Assembly: GCF_036569345.1 (NCBI RefSeq) | Contig: NZ_DATCQT010000170.1 | Location: forward strand, 1 to 64,000 | Source of the DNA: Clostridium_AD sp036569345 | GTDB lineage: Bacteria > Bacillota > Clostridia > Clostridiales > Clostridiaceae | Length of the DNA: 64,000 nucleotides | Direction: 5' to 3' | Part shown: positions 44,670 through 53,954 of the stretch, one piece after another | How the letters are laid out: every line of letters begins with the position of its first letter | Numbering within the stretch: position 1 is the first letter of the stretch | Notes under the pieces: model-generated | Databases searched by the model: none | Told to the model about the DNA's origin: nothing | What the model saw: the letters and a program-made list of their open reading frames with translations, nothing else | Program-made: the position numbers and the translations under genes

Positions 44670-45344
44670 CTAATATGTAGCATAGAATGCTTTCATCTTG
44701 TCAGGTGAACCAAATGCTAATTTAGCTCCCTTAGGGAAGAATACTGAGTCACCCGGATGTGCAGTATAAATCTTTCCGTTCACGGTTACTATAAGTGTGC
44801 CTTCCACAACATGGTAAAGCTCTTGGCAAGTGGTTTCCCAGTCAAAGGTACAACCTTCAATTGTAATAACTCCTGCATTCATTGAGCAACCATCATCTGC
44901 ATTTATAATTTCCTGATAAAATACTTTGTCGTTAGGATTTCCAGTATCCAAAATATCCATCTTTACTGAATTACCACGAACTACCTTAAGTCCACTACAA
45001 TCAACCTCAGCAATATATGGCTTTGCAGGAGAAGAATCAAACATTCCATTTAAAAGTCCTTTATCCATCATTGCCTTGAATACCTTATAAATCATATCTG
45101 TGTCAACTTCACCCTCACTAGCTTTTGACGGCTCAGAAGTTTTTCCTTCATTCTTAACCTCACATACATTAGTTTCGGAATTCTTTACCTCAATGGCATG
45201 GGCTTCATTAGAAAACTCCATTCCAAAAGCTCTCGCTGCATCTTTAGCTGACGGAGTGATAATTGTATCACTATCAATATAAAATACTTTTTGTCCTTGC
45301 TTTTCAACATCTTCAACATCTTTTACACAAATTAATTTTTTCAT
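44670..45344 (-). CDS. EutQ-like cupin protein
   Basis: A protein of about 224 residues. The C-terminal half (about 115-224) is a cupin like EutQ: VVRGNSVKMDILDTG, TFDWETTCQELYHVVEGT, GDSVFFPKGAKLAFG and a terminal AFYATY. The N-terminal part begins MKKLICVKDVEDVEKQGQKV and contains a DTIITPSAKDAARAFGMEF segment as in EutQ proteins. EutQ has been described as an acetate-kinase-like or assembly factor in the ethanolamine system. The upstream frame opens at an earlier ATG (45,362), but the ATG at 45,344 has a well-spaced AAAGGA. It is part of the BMC operon. Confidence 0.85.
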   Translation of the reverse strand: MKKLICVKDVEDVEKQGQKVFYIDSDTIITPSAKDAARAFGMEFSNEAHAIEVKNSETNVCEVKNEGKTSEPSKASEGEVDTDMIYKVFKAMMDKGLLNGMFDSSPAKPYIAEVDCSGLKVVRGNSVKMDILDTGNPNDKVFYQEIINADDGCSMNAGVITIEGCTFDWETTCQELYHVVEGTLIVTVNGKIYTAHPGDSVFFPKGAKLAFGSPDKMKAFYATY

Positions 45345-45381
45345 TCCTTCACATCCTTTCATAAATATAAGTTCTTATATA

Positions 45382-45930
45382 TTAGAACAAAGATGACATC
45401 AATCTGTCGGACGGCGAAGGTATAACCTCTGCATTTACTAACAGACCTTTTTCTTTTGCAATAGCCTTTCCTGTTTCAACACCGGTTTCAACTGCAGCCA
45501 CATCGCCGGTGAAAGTAAAGAATGACTTACCGCCTAATCCATTGCCTAAGCGAAGCTCTATAGGTTGCAATTCTGCAGCTTTCAGGATTGCGTCCGCCGC
45601 GATAACCATCGTTGCCAAGGAGAAGGACTCCATAATTCCTAGTGCTTGAATTTCATCTGGCATCGTCGCACCTGTAATTGCTGGGAATACTAAAGGACTG
45701 ACATTTGGTATAATAATAGAATCAACCAAAAATTCTTCTGCTAGCCGCTCACCAATACCTACTGAATCTTGAACTGATGCAACATCTCCCTCAACAATAA
45801 CTATATACTTGCCAGGACAAACAGAACTAGCTGTGACTACTTCGACATCAGAAATTTTTAACATCTGATCTGCTGCATATATACCTCGTGCAATACTTGT
45901 AAACTCAACCATTCCTATTGCTTTCGACAT
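45382..45930 (-). CDS. pduT: PduT-like tandem-BMC shell protein with Fe-S pore Cys
   Basis: A 182-residue trimeric tandem-BMC protein (two BMC folds). Residues 30-45 read VTASSVCPGKY; the Cys aligns with Cys38 of Salmonella PduT, which holds a [4Fe-4S] cluster in the trimer pore. The second BMC contains IMESFSLATMVIAADAIL and VIPSP. PduT passes electrons through the shell to or from PduS, whose gene lies 1 base away. The ATG is preceded by GGAGG. The domain order, length and Cys make the assignment strong, although the cluster itself is inferred. Confidence 0.9.
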   Translation of the reverse strand: MSKAIGMVEFTSIARGIYAADQMLKISDVEVVTASSVCPGKYIVIVEGDVASVQDSVGIGERLAEEFLVDSIIIPNVSPLVFPAITGATMPDEIQALGIMESFSLATMVIAADAILKAAELQPIELRLGNGLGGKSFFTFTGDVAAVETGVETGKAIAKEKGLLVNAEVIPSPSDRLMSSLF

Positions 45931-45931
45931 A

Positions 45932-47260
45932 TCAGTCCCTCCTTATCGTAATAAAATCATTTCCACTTTCCACAACTGTTCCTGAAATGCTTGCATGAAT
46001 AGCAGCACCCAAACTACCTTCAGGAATTTTTCCGATTAGCTGTCCTAGCTGTACATGATCAAAAGCAGATACAACGGGAACTGCAGGTGCCCCTACATGC
46101 TGCCTTGTTGCAATATGCACAAATTCAGGTTTAATTTCAACTTCAGTCATAGGAGCTTTCTTGTCAAAATCATGTAAACCTAGTCTAGCAACAAGACGCT
46201 TGCTTGGAACCAAACGATACTCACGGCTTTTGCGAGAAGCATATTCTGACTGCATCGGCTTATATTTTATATTCTGCTGAGCCAATTTTTCTTTAAAATA
46301 TAGATTTGCAGATTTCGGATATAATCCCACCGGACATGAGAACAATTCACATAAATTACACTGGCAACATAGTTGTGAAACCTTCTGCCCTTCAACATCA
46401 GTTAATGCATAGTTTAAAGCTCTCATCATCTTATGCGGTTGAACATTATGTCCAAGAAGGTAACGAGGACACATATCCGTACACATACGGCACTGCTCAC
46501 AAGAAGCCCTATTCACTCTTCTTGCCTGTTCTAAATTCATAGATTTTTTACGAATTAGAAAGTGATTTTTTTTCAAAATTACAAATCCTTTATTCTTCTT
46601 TGTTACATATCCATCTAAATTACTCATTACAGGTCCCATCATTGGACCACCATCAATAACTGAATAATCATCAAAATTTTCTACACCACTCAGCTTAAGA
46701 ACATCTATAATAGGTGTGCCAACTGGCACCTTTACGGTCAATCTTTTAGGTATATCTCCTGCAACTGTGATGTATTTTTCTGTAACTGGTTCTCCCATAG
46801 AAGCGTGGTATATATTTAATGCCGTTTCTGTATTGACTACTACACATCCAACTTGAATTGGGATACCCATTTCTGGAACAATTCTTCCAGTCATTTCATA
46901 AACCAAAACTTGTTCATCACCTGCTGGGTAAACATCCGAAAGCTCTTTAACCTCAATGAAATCGCCTACTTGCAGCTTCTTAATTCTCTCTCGCAAAATA
47001 GAAATTACTTCTTTATGCTTATCCTTTATACCTATAAGCGCTTTTTTTGCGCCAACTAACTTTCCGGCTGCTTCAAATCCTTTAATCACTTCATCTGGAA
47101 ACAACTCCATCAACTGTTGATCTACTCGCAAAAGCGGTTCACATTCAGCTCCGTTAAGAAGTATATATTCCGACTTTGATGCTAGTTTAACATGGGTAGG
47201 AAACCCTGCACCCCCTGCACCAATAACACCGGCTTCTCTCACCATATCAAGAAGACTCAT
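45932..47260 (-). CDS. pduS: PduS-like ferredoxin/flavin oxidoreductase (RnfC-like)
   Basis: A protein of about 442 residues with the PduS/RnfC domains: the N-terminal GVIGAGGAGFPTHVKL, an NAD/FMN-binding region and two ferredoxin-like clusters (CEQCRMCTDMCPRYLLG and CCQCNLCELFSCPVGLY). A SLBB/RnfC-type barrel and a C-terminal biotinyl-like end follow. In the propanediol system PduS reduces cob(III)alamin; here cobalamin is not needed, so it may move electrons between NADH and the shell PduT cluster. The frame extends about 39 codons upstream, but the ATG at 47,260 with AGGAGGGG at normal spacing matches the family's start. It overlaps no other gene. Confidence 0.9.
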   Translation of the reverse strand: MSLLDMVREAGVIGAGGAGFPTHVKLASKSEYILLNGAECEPLLRVDQQLMELFPDEVIKGFEAAGKLVGAKKALIGIKDKHKEVISILRERIKKLQVGDFIEVKELSDVYPAGDEQVLVYEMTGRIVPEMGIPIQVGCVVVNTETALNIYHASMGEPVTEKYITVAGDIPKRLTVKVPVGTPIIDVLKLSGVENFDDYSVIDGGPMMGPVMSNLDGYVTKKNKGFVILKKNHFLIRKKSMNLEQARRVNRASCEQCRMCTDMCPRYLLGHNVQPHKMMRALNYALTDVEGQKVSQLCCQCNLCELFSCPVGLYPKSANLYFKEKLAQQNIKYKPMQSEYASRKSREYRLVPSKRLVARLGLHDFDKKAPMTEVEIKPEFVHIATRQHVGAPAVPVVSAFDHVQLGQLIGKIPEGSLGAAIHASISGTVVESGNDFITIRRD

Positions 47261-47361
47261 TCTTACCCCTCCTGTCGTTCTCTGGGGCACATAAGAATTA
47301 TTAATTTCTATCTCTTCTGTACTCCAGCGCAAAACAATTATTATTATTTTGCCTAATGAAT

Positions 47362-47625
47362 TTATCCGAACTCGCAATCTTCATCAATTATTCCAACAAC
47401 AACCGCATCAACTGGGATATCATCATCACCTAACATTCGACGAGCCGATGATCCCGTGCTGACAATAACTCTATCTCCAATACCAGCACTTATGATATCT
47501 ACAACAATCAAACGCTGGCCGGCACTGCTACCACCAATTACTTCCGCTAACATAAACTTTAGTCCATTAAGTGATTCTGCTTTTCTTGTTGCCCACACAT
47601 TATCAATTAGTCTTGCTGTTAACAT
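47362..47625 (-). CDS. EutN/CcmL-type pentameric BMC vertex protein
   Basis: An 87-residue EutN/CcmL domain: MLTARLIDNVWATRKAES, LIVVDIISAGIGDRVIVSTG and SSARRMLGDDDIPVDAVVVGIID. Pentamers cap the vertices of the icosahedral shell, and a shell needs at least one such gene. It overlaps the preceding gene (47,619) by 7 bp. Length and sequence are typical. Confidence 0.93.
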   Translation of the reverse strand: MLTARLIDNVWATRKAESLNGLKFMLAEVIGGSSAGQRLIVVDIISAGIGDRVIVSTGSSARRMLGDDDIPVDAVVVGIIDEDCEFG

Positions 47626-47924
47626 AGATCTTTCCTCTTTTCCAGCTTACATTTAATCTCTTCAATTGCGGATTCAACAGATGAAGTATCGCCAAAAATC
47701 GCAATCATTATCATATTCTGTGGACAGCTTCCTCTAATATCTTCTACTGTGACACCAACTGCCTTTTCAGCAATATCCGCTGCGCAAATCATATCTATCA
47801 TTCTACCTTGCACAAGACCAACCGCATCAACACAAATCTTATTTGTGTCAACTCCCGTCCCCATGCGCCGCATAAGAATATCTACTGTACCCTGCGTAGG
47901 GGATTTAATAATTCTAAACTCCAT
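47619..47924 (-). CDS. small BMC-domain protein, apparently circularly permuted
   Basis: A 101-residue protein whose C-terminal two-thirds (DAVGLVQGRMIDMICAADIA, then VTVEDIRGSCPQN and FGDTSSVESAIEEIK) has the strand order of a BMC fold as seen in EutS/PduU-type proteins, preceded by a short N-terminal stretch (MEFRIIKSPTQGTVDILMRR). A Cys lies in the putative pore segment (GSCPQNMIMIAIFGD). Family placement is tentative. It overlaps the EutN gene and lies 12 bases after the EutJ-like gene. Confidence 0.7.
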   Translation of the reverse strand: MEFRIIKSPTQGTVDILMRRMGTGVDTNKICVDAVGLVQGRMIDMICAADIAEKAVGVTVEDIRGSCPQNMIMIAIFGDTSSVESAIEEIKCKLEKRKDLC

Positions 47925-47936
47925 ACCAAATTCCTC

Positions 47937-48782
47937 CTACCATATACTTGTCTGCGTGCAACTAAGTGCTATTCCCAAAGGGGTTACAAACATAGGATTT
48001 TGTGGCTTATGAGTGAAAACACCTGTCTGTTTCTCTATAATTTTTTCAATACCGGTTAGGCAGCATGTTCCGCCTACTAAACATATTTCATCTACATCAT
48101 AACCTTTGATATGCTGATTAATAATAGATGCAATTTTTTCAACTACCGGCTTAAGTACTGGTAACAGTTCTTTGTGATTTTGAGGATCGCGCTTAAACAA
48201 TTCTCCATCTGCAAAAGACATTTTATATGCACCTGAAACAACCAATGAAAAATGTGTACCTCCTGTTGGTTCATCCGCAACGTAAACAACTTCTCCATCC
48301 TTTAGAATCGAAATACCGGTTGTTCCACCGCCAACATCCACAACAACACCATCCTGAATTTTGAGGACTTTATTTGCAGCCGTAGATTCATCAAGCACAT
48401 TTGTCACTTCAAACCCAGCAGCCTGAACCACATTTTTTACTGCTCCTGAATCCAAAGCATCCGTCCCTGGCGGAATAGCAGCTGCTGCATAAATCAATTC
48501 TGTACCCATTTTCTCTTCAATTTCCTGCTTTAGCTCTCTAACAATTTTAATTGCACCCATATAATCGACAACCATACCATCTCGAACTACATCTGCATAA
48601 CGGTAAGCACCTGCCACCGGTTTATAGTTTTCATCCAAAACTGCTAAAACAACACATGCAGTACCTAAATCAACTCCTGTATAGTAAACAGAAGATTTAG
48701 AAGCAATAGGATGTTCCACTACATATTCAAAATCCCGGACAAGCTGATCACAGTATTCAAAATTCAACTTTTTCTCTGGCAT
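47937..48782 (-). CDS. eutJ: EutJ-like actin/Hsp70-fold protein
   Basis: A 281-residue protein of the EutJ family: the ASKHA ATP-binding features TGVDLGTACVVLAVLDE, VVDVGGGTTGISILKDG and ICLVGGTCCLTGIE are present. EutJ is proposed to act as a chaperone or assembly/reactivation factor in BMC systems, though its exact role is unproven. It overlaps the following gene by 19 bp. No dehydratase-reactivase subunit is present, consistent with a B12-independent enzyme. Confidence 0.9.
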   Translation of the reverse strand: MPEKKLNFEYCDQLVRDFEYVVEHPIASKSSVYYTGVDLGTACVVLAVLDENYKPVAGAYRYADVVRDGMVVDYMGAIKIVRELKQEIEEKMGTELIYAAAAIPPGTDALDSGAVKNVVQAAGFEVTNVLDESTAANKVLKIQDGVVVDVGGGTTGISILKDGEVVYVADEPTGGTHFSLVVSGAYKMSFADGELFKRDPQNHKELLPVLKPVVEKIASIINQHIKGYDVDEICLVGGTCCLTGIEKIIEKQTGVFTHKPQNPMFVTPLGIALSCTQTSIW

Positions 48783-49444
48783 TCTTTACCTCCTAAAACC
48801 GAACAAATCATTTGGGACAAGGTATTAACAATCTGATTAACCTTTCCGATAACTTCTGTGCACAACTCATTCTCATTTTCACTGCCCTCATATAATTCTA
48901 AAACAGCTGGCTCAATTTCACGAAGATCAGAACGTAACCTATGCAAAATTATGATTTTCCTTCCATTTTTAAGTTGCATATGCAACTCTGTGATTTCAAA
49001 GCAATCATCCAAATCATCTGAAAAATTTTTCTCATTAATCCCTGTGCATTCCGTACAGCTAAGGTTTTCAACTGAGCCTTTACCCTCTACTTCATTTTTA
49101 ATGTTTACGAACTGTTTGCCTAAATTAATAATGCTCTGTGCAAGAGAAACATCCCCACCCAAAAGTTCTTCATAAGATTGAAGGAACAATGTCTCCGTTG
49201 ATTTCATCTTGCTACGAAGTTTTTTCTTTTTCCAATTATTCTTTCTCTCAAGTTGTACTGATGTCTGCTTTACATTTGCATTATTTTTTTTTGTATTAGG
49301 ATCAGTATCATTCATATTGATTCCCCTATCCATTAGAAACTGACGTGCTCCAGGTGTAAGTCTTGCTCCCGGTTCTAATTCATAAGTTGTAAAAGGTTCT
49401 ATTTTATTGAAATCCCGTAAATCATTTTCGGTTATAAATTTCAT
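48764..49444 (-). CDS. EutT-like N-terminal protein without recognisable adenosyltransferase core
   Basis: A 226-residue protein. The first ~40 residues (FITENDLRDF..., YELEPGARLTPGARQFL) resemble the N-terminal segment of EutT/PduO-type cobalamin adenosyltransferases. A lysine-rich linker follows, and the C-terminal half (about 75-226) contains ETLFLQSYEELLGGDVSLAQ, SCTECTGINEKN and EITELHMQLKNGRKIIILHRLRSDLR; I do not see the cobalamin adenosyltransferase ATP-binding motif. Its role in a B12-independent pathway is unknown; it may be a cargo-binding or assembly protein. It overlaps the EutJ-like gene by 19 bp and the EutP gene by 23 bp. Confidence 0.6.
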   Translation of the reverse strand: MKFITENDLRDFNKIEPFTTYELEPGARLTPGARQFLMDRGINMNDTDPNTKKNNANVKQTSVQLERKNNWKKKKLRSKMKSTETLFLQSYEELLGGDVSLAQSIINLGKQFVNIKNEVEGKGSVENLSCTECTGINEKNFSDDLDDCFEITELHMQLKNGRKIIILHRLRSDLREIEPAVLELYEGSENENELCTEVIGKVNQIVNTLSQMICSVLGGKECQRKS

Positions 49445-49904
49445 CTAAGTCCCCCTTTACTTTTTTTTCAAAAGTAAATAAATATTCTTTTAAAGCTTCT
49501 ATGCCTATACCACTCGCAATACTAATCTTAAAATATGGCTTAGGTACTCCTATCTCCTTCAATTGTTGGATACACAAATTCTCATTTTCCGCCATTAAAT
49601 CAATTTTGGTTATTACACCAATTACAGGACATTTAAACACTTTGGCGAAACCAGGCGAATAAACACTCGCACATCTTGACTGATCAATTAAAATCAAAAC
49701 ATGTGATGCATCCTGTGCGGTTGCAATTAAATGTTTGTACATCCATGCGTTTTCAATATAAGAACCTGGAGTATCTATAGTATTCTTTACATAAATAATA
49801 TCCTGTGTCTTCCTAAGTGGTCCATCATAATCATTAAGCGAGTTAACCAATGAAGTCTTCCCACAATTTGTCGGTCCTATCACCATTATTCGTTTCTTTC
49901 TCAT
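49422..49904 (-). CDS. EutP/PduV-like small GTPase
   Basis: A 160-residue P-loop GTPase: G1 GPTNCGKTSLVN, switch/G3 DTPGSYIE and G4 TKIDL, then SIASGIGIEAL. EutP/PduV proteins associate with BMC shells and are linked to their positioning or, in one report, acetate kinase activity. It overlaps the EutS gene by 4 bp and the EutT-like gene by 23 bp. The identification is firm; the role is not. Confidence 0.9.
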   Translation of the reverse strand: MRKKRIMVIGPTNCGKTSLVNSLNDYDGPLRKTQDIIYVKNTIDTPGSYIENAWMYKHLIATAQDASHVLILIDQSRCASVYSPGFAKVFKCPVIGVITKIDLMAENENLCIQQLKEIGVPKPYFKISIASGIGIEALKEYLFTFEKKVKGDLDEIYNRK

Positions 49905-50254
49905 GTTCTTGTAATAGGAGCTGTCGTAAAGTCCAACAAATTTTTCAATGTATCATTTACCGCACTAAGTGCTGTTTCAACGCTCTGCACATCACCGGTG
50001 ATAATTACAGACCCTGTAAACCGATCCAGAAATCCAATTTCAACATCCGCAGCCTTTGTTGCAACATCAGCTGCAATTATAGCGGCTTCGAACGGTGTTA
50101 TAGTCAAAATTCCAATTGACCCTTTATCGTCTAACCCCAAACGTTCATATATATCCGGCATTGGTGAGGCAATAACATGAGCGATTGTAACCTGCTTCCC
50201 TGGAACTGATTCTTCTATGACACGTTGTATAGCTTTTTCACCAACTGTTCCCAT
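49901..50254 (-). CDS. eutS: EutS/PduU-type BMC shell protein
   Basis: A 117-residue circularly permuted BMC-H: RVIEESVPGKQVTIAHVIAS forms the N-terminal beta-barrel strand, then IGILTITPFEAAIIAADVAT, VEIGFLDRFTGSVIITGDV and a final LDFTTAPITRT. This is the signature order of EutS/PduU hexamers. These have an N-terminal plug, so they are often thought to bind cargo or other proteins. It lies 43 bases after the activase gene. Confidence 0.93.
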   Translation of the reverse strand: MGTVGEKAIQRVIEESVPGKQVTIAHVIASPMPDIYERLGLDDKGSIGILTITPFEAAIIAADVATKAADVEIGFLDRFTGSVIITGDVQSVETALSAVNDTLKNLLDFTTAPITRT

Positions 50255-50297
50255 AAAAGTTACCTCTCAATCTATTTTCTATTCTAACAATCGTTTA

Positions 50298-51248
50298 TCA
50301 GTGTTTGATAACCTTAACTGGAAAATCATACTTTTTAATCCAGCTCTCAATCATATTAAGTTCATCGCTGTTTAAGCTTGGATCTCCCTGTATTGGATAC
50401 TCTATTCCTAACTGTGTATACTTATTTACGCCCAATTTATGATAAGGAAGTAAATCTATACCTTTAAAGTTTTTATAATCACGGAAAGGCATTAAAAATG
50501 CAATTACTCTATCAATCTCATCCTGATTATCATTTATCCCTTTTAAAAGGGGCATTCTCACCTTCACGTTATACCTACGATGAAGAAGTTCCTTTAAATT
50601 TTCCAGAATCCTTTCATTGTGTACTCCAGTAAGCTTATAGTGGCGTTCAGGATCAATGTGCTTTATATCAAATAGAAATAAATCTGTGAACTCTGCAACC
50701 TGAAGTATCGCTTCCAGTTTTGCATAACCACAAGTTTCAATGGCGGTATTAATTCCTTCTTGCTTACATACCATAAGCAAGTTTGCAGCGAATTCTGGTT
50801 GCATCAATACCTCTCCTCCGCCTAAAGTAACACCTCCACCTGACACATCATAAAAACTAACGTCCTCTTCGATAATTTCCATAAGCTGAGAAATAGTTTT
50901 TACCTCCCCCACAATAGATATTGCAGACTCAGGACAAACATCCTCACACTTACGGCAACCTATACAATCAATGCTATGCACTACCTCATGTTTCAGCTCT
51001 TTCGAAATAGTATGTTTTCCAACCGGGCAAACAGACACACAGGCACCACAATCAATACAAGAGTCTCTTTTAAACATTACTTGATATTTTCGTTCCATTC
51101 CTTCAGGATTCGCACACCACTTGCAACGCAATGGGCATCCTTTAAAGAATACCAGTGTCCTTACTCCCGGACCATCATACATATTGTATTTTTGCACATT
51201 GAAAATGAGTGCTTTTCTTTCAATAATAGCTACATTCGCATTGCTCAT
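50298..51248 (-). CDS. cutD: glycyl-radical activating enzyme for choline TMA-lyase
   Basis: A radical SAM activase of about 316 residues. The SAM-cluster motif CxxxCxxC lies in KGCPLRCKWCANPEG, and two extra ferredoxin-like clusters (CIDCGACVSVCPVG and CIGCRKCEDVCPES) follow, as in CutD and other GRE activases. It abstracts H from a Gly of CutC to form the radical. The upstream TTG at 51,287 is possible, but the ATG at 51,248 with GGGAG is preferred. It lies 70 bases from the CutC stop and 43 bases from the EutS start, within the operon. Confidence 0.95.
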   Translation of the reverse strand: MSNANVAIIERKALIFNVQKYNMYDGPGVRTLVFFKGCPLRCKWCANPEGMERKYQVMFKRDSCIDCGACVSVCPVGKHTISKELKHEVVHSIDCIGCRKCEDVCPESAISIVGEVKTISQLMEIIEEDVSFYDVSGGGVTLGGGEVLMQPEFAANLLMVCKQEGINTAIETCGYAKLEAILQVAEFTDLFLFDIKHIDPERHYKLTGVHNERILENLKELLHRRYNVKVRMPLLKGINDNQDEIDRVIAFLMPFRDYKNFKGIDLLPYHKLGVNKYTQLGIEYPIQGDPSLNSDELNMIESWIKKYDFPVKVIKH

Positions 51249-51318
51249 AATATCTAATCTCCCGTTTGATTCATTTTTGCTATCCAAATATATAATTTAA
51301 AGTCAATGGAATTCCATT

Positions 51319-53862
51319 TTAAAAATGTGTTAGCATAGTTCTACTGATAATCTCATCTTGAACATCCTTACATAATTCAACGAAGAATGCACTGTAACCT
51401 GCTACTCGAACTATCAGATCACGATAATCTTCCGGATGTTTCTGTGCTGCAAGCAAGGTTTCATTATCCAGATAATTAAACTGCATCTGTCCATTTCCAA
51501 AAATGGAAGCGGTACGTAGTAATGTAAGAATACCTTCTTCGCCTTCTGGTGTATCTAGTAGGCCCGCCATAAGTTTAAAGTTATGAACCATTCCTATATT
51601 CATACTGTCACAAGACATCTTGGAAACAGATTTGATAATAGCAGTTGGTCCCTTAGTATCTGCTCCTTGAGTAGGACTGATACCATCGGATAATGGTGTC
51701 CACGCCTTACGCCCGTTAGCAGACGCACCAAGCAACTGACCAAATGGGGTATTGTTTGATATAGACAACGTACCATGGCTTAGGACAGAATAAAGAGTCT
51801 TGTAGCAACGGTGCTCCCTCTCTGTGAAGTTAATCAAATCTGCAGCAATTAAATCTGCATAATCATCATCATTACCGTACTTAGGAGCTTTCAAGCAATC
51901 ACTTCTAACCTGCTCATATCCTACAAATTCAGCTTTCAATGCTTCATTTAGTTGTTGCAGCGTATACTTCTTATCATCGAATACTAACTTCTTAATAGCA
52001 GCCATAGAGTCTGTATAAGTAGCTAGTCCTGACCACACAACACCAGGTCCGAAGTTGTACATAGCACCACCGGCAGAAACATCTCTGCCGCTCTCCATGG
52101 TTCCCTCATACATAATGGACATCAGAGGTTTTGGAGCCAATTCTCTGTGGACACGCTGAGTGATAACTGTAGCAATACTACTCAACTTAGTAATATATTT
52201 GATTTGTTCCTTAACAGCATTATCAAACTCTTCATAAGTTTTATATTGGCTTATATCTCCTAGATCAGGGCAAACCTGTTTTTTGTACCATAGTGGAACA
52301 CCGTGGTTCAAAACCAATTCAATACAGATAGGCCACTGGGTATAAGCAGTTGAAGTCCACTGATACAGACGACCTGCCTTCTGAGGTTCAACACAACCCA
52401 TTAAGCAATAATCCCTGGCATCTTCTATTGAAACACCTTTCGAAAGCATCATCTTAATATGTGGATCATCAAAATGACAAGCTGGGAATCCCATACCTGC
52501 ACGAACTACATCAACAATTTTCTTCAAATACTTCTTAGGTGACTTGTTGTGAATACGTGTGGCTAAAGATGGCTGATAAATTTTAACATGACGAACAGCA
52601 TCCATCAGTAGGTAAGTAAGATCATTTGTTGCATCAAGACCATCACGAGTAACACCGCCAACGCACATATTGATAAATGGCTGATAACCTGCAAAGAACT
52701 TAGAACCACCTTCACTTGTAATCCACATCATCTCAGACATTTTAATTAGCATACTTCCAGCTAGTTCAAATGCTTCAAACTCATTCATACGACCTTGCTC
52801 TATATCTGCCTTGTAGAATGGATACATATATTGATCAACACGACCGATAGACATACCAGTTTGATTCTCTTCAACTACCAAGAGAGATTCAATAGTCCAA
52901 ACGGACTGAATTGCTTCCCAGAAAGTACGAGGTTTATGTGCAGGAACCCTTGCATTAATTTCGGAAATCTTCAATAATTCTTCCTTACGCTTAGGGTTCA
53001 TTTCCTTAGCAGCTAGTTGCGCAGCATAATCAGATAAACGCTTAGCATAAATCATTACGCCTTCGGTAGTATCAATAACTGATTTATAGTAATAAATTTT
53101 TTCAATATCATCGGGATTTTCGTAATTTAGCTTTTCCAAATGATCTTTTGCTTCTTGTTGAATATCAAGCATTCCCTTCTTCATAAGGATTACATCATAT
53201 CCAGGGTTTGAATCTCCACCACCGTTGACTGCATGGTAAGAACAATCTGAAACAAAAGATTCGCCGGAAATTTCCCAAACACCTGCTTCGCGAAACTGAT
53301 CTTCACAGTATTCATCAATGGATTTTCCTTTCCAGAATGGGAAAAGTTCTTCACGCATAAATTTTTTATCTTCGTCAGAGATATAAAACGGATCTTGCGG
53401 ACGTGTTCCAATGGTATCAATTTCATCTTCCATCCATCTCCATGCAATATCAGGAGAACAAGCTCCAGCACGAGGTGCACCACAAGGAGCTCCTACAATC
53501 AGTTCATCATCTTGAATTAATAAAGGTGCTGTCTCACAGCAATATTTAAAGCTTTTACCACGGAATATACTTTTAGGTATTCCAGGATTTTCCTTTGCAA
53601 TCTTAGTAATTGCACGAGCACGATACGTTGTGATAGTAGGCTTCCATTGTAAATAACTATCTTTCAATCTCTTCAAACGTTCTGTAATACCATTTGGAAC
53701 TTTTCCATCATTGTCGCTAGATGCCACATAACTTGCCGATGATTCACCTTTTGTAATTTCTTTCGAAACACCTTCAAACATTTTCATTAAAGATGATCGT
53801 TCTTCAGCAGACATATTTTTAGTAGCTTCTGCAAATTTATTTGTAAATTCACGAATATCCAT
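51319..53862 (-). CDS. cutC: choline trimethylamine-lyase (glycyl radical enzyme)
   Basis: A protein of 847 residues that cleaves choline to trimethylamine and acetaldehyde with a glycyl radical. The sequence carries the known CutC residues, each offset by +1 from the Desulfovibrio enzyme: Tyr209 and Asp217 in SYHAVNGGGDSNPG (Asp216 binds choline), Cys490 and Glu492 in LMGCVEPQ, and radical Gly822 in VRVAGYSAFF. This is a lyase-type set rather than PFL or diol dehydratase. The ATG at 53,862 has GGGAGG 7 bases before it; an upstream ATG five codons earlier is not preferred. The N-terminal ~40 residues (FTNKFAEATKNMSAEERS) are helical and could target the enzyme to the lumen. Confidence 0.97.
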   Translation of the reverse strand: MDIREFTNKFAEATKNMSAEERSSLMKMFEGVSKEITKGESSASYVASSDNDGKVPNGITERLKRLKDSYLQWKPTITTYRARAITKIAKENPGIPKSIFRGKSFKYCCETAPLLIQDDELIVGAPCGAPRAGACSPDIAWRWMEDEIDTIGTRPQDPFYISDEDKKFMREELFPFWKGKSIDEYCEDQFREAGVWEISGESFVSDCSYHAVNGGGDSNPGYDVILMKKGMLDIQQEAKDHLEKLNYENPDDIEKIYYYKSVIDTTEGVMIYAKRLSDYAAQLAAKEMNPKRKEELLKISEINARVPAHKPRTFWEAIQSVWTIESLLVVEENQTGMSIGRVDQYMYPFYKADIEQGRMNEFEAFELAGSMLIKMSEMMWITSEGGSKFFAGYQPFINMCVGGVTRDGLDATNDLTYLLMDAVRHVKIYQPSLATRIHNKSPKKYLKKIVDVVRAGMGFPACHFDDPHIKMMLSKGVSIEDARDYCLMGCVEPQKAGRLYQWTSTAYTQWPICIELVLNHGVPLWYKKQVCPDLGDISQYKTYEEFDNAVKEQIKYITKLSSIATVITQRVHRELAPKPLMSIMYEGTMESGRDVSAGGAMYNFGPGVVWSGLATYTDSMAAIKKLVFDDKKYTLQQLNEALKAEFVGYEQVRSDCLKAPKYGNDDDYADLIAADLINFTEREHRCYKTLYSVLSHGTLSISNNTPFGQLLGASANGRKAWTPLSDGISPTQGADTKGPTAIIKSVSKMSCDSMNIGMVHNFKLMAGLLDTPEGEEGILTLLRTASIFGNGQMQFNYLDNETLLAAQKHPEDYRDLIVRVAGYSAFFVELCKDVQDEIISRTMLTHF

Positions 53863-53954
53863 ATCTTTACCTCCCACTTTTTTTATTAATTAATTTACTT
53901 TTATTTTTTATAATCTTCATTTAAATTCATCATTCTCAAAATGCAACTACACCA

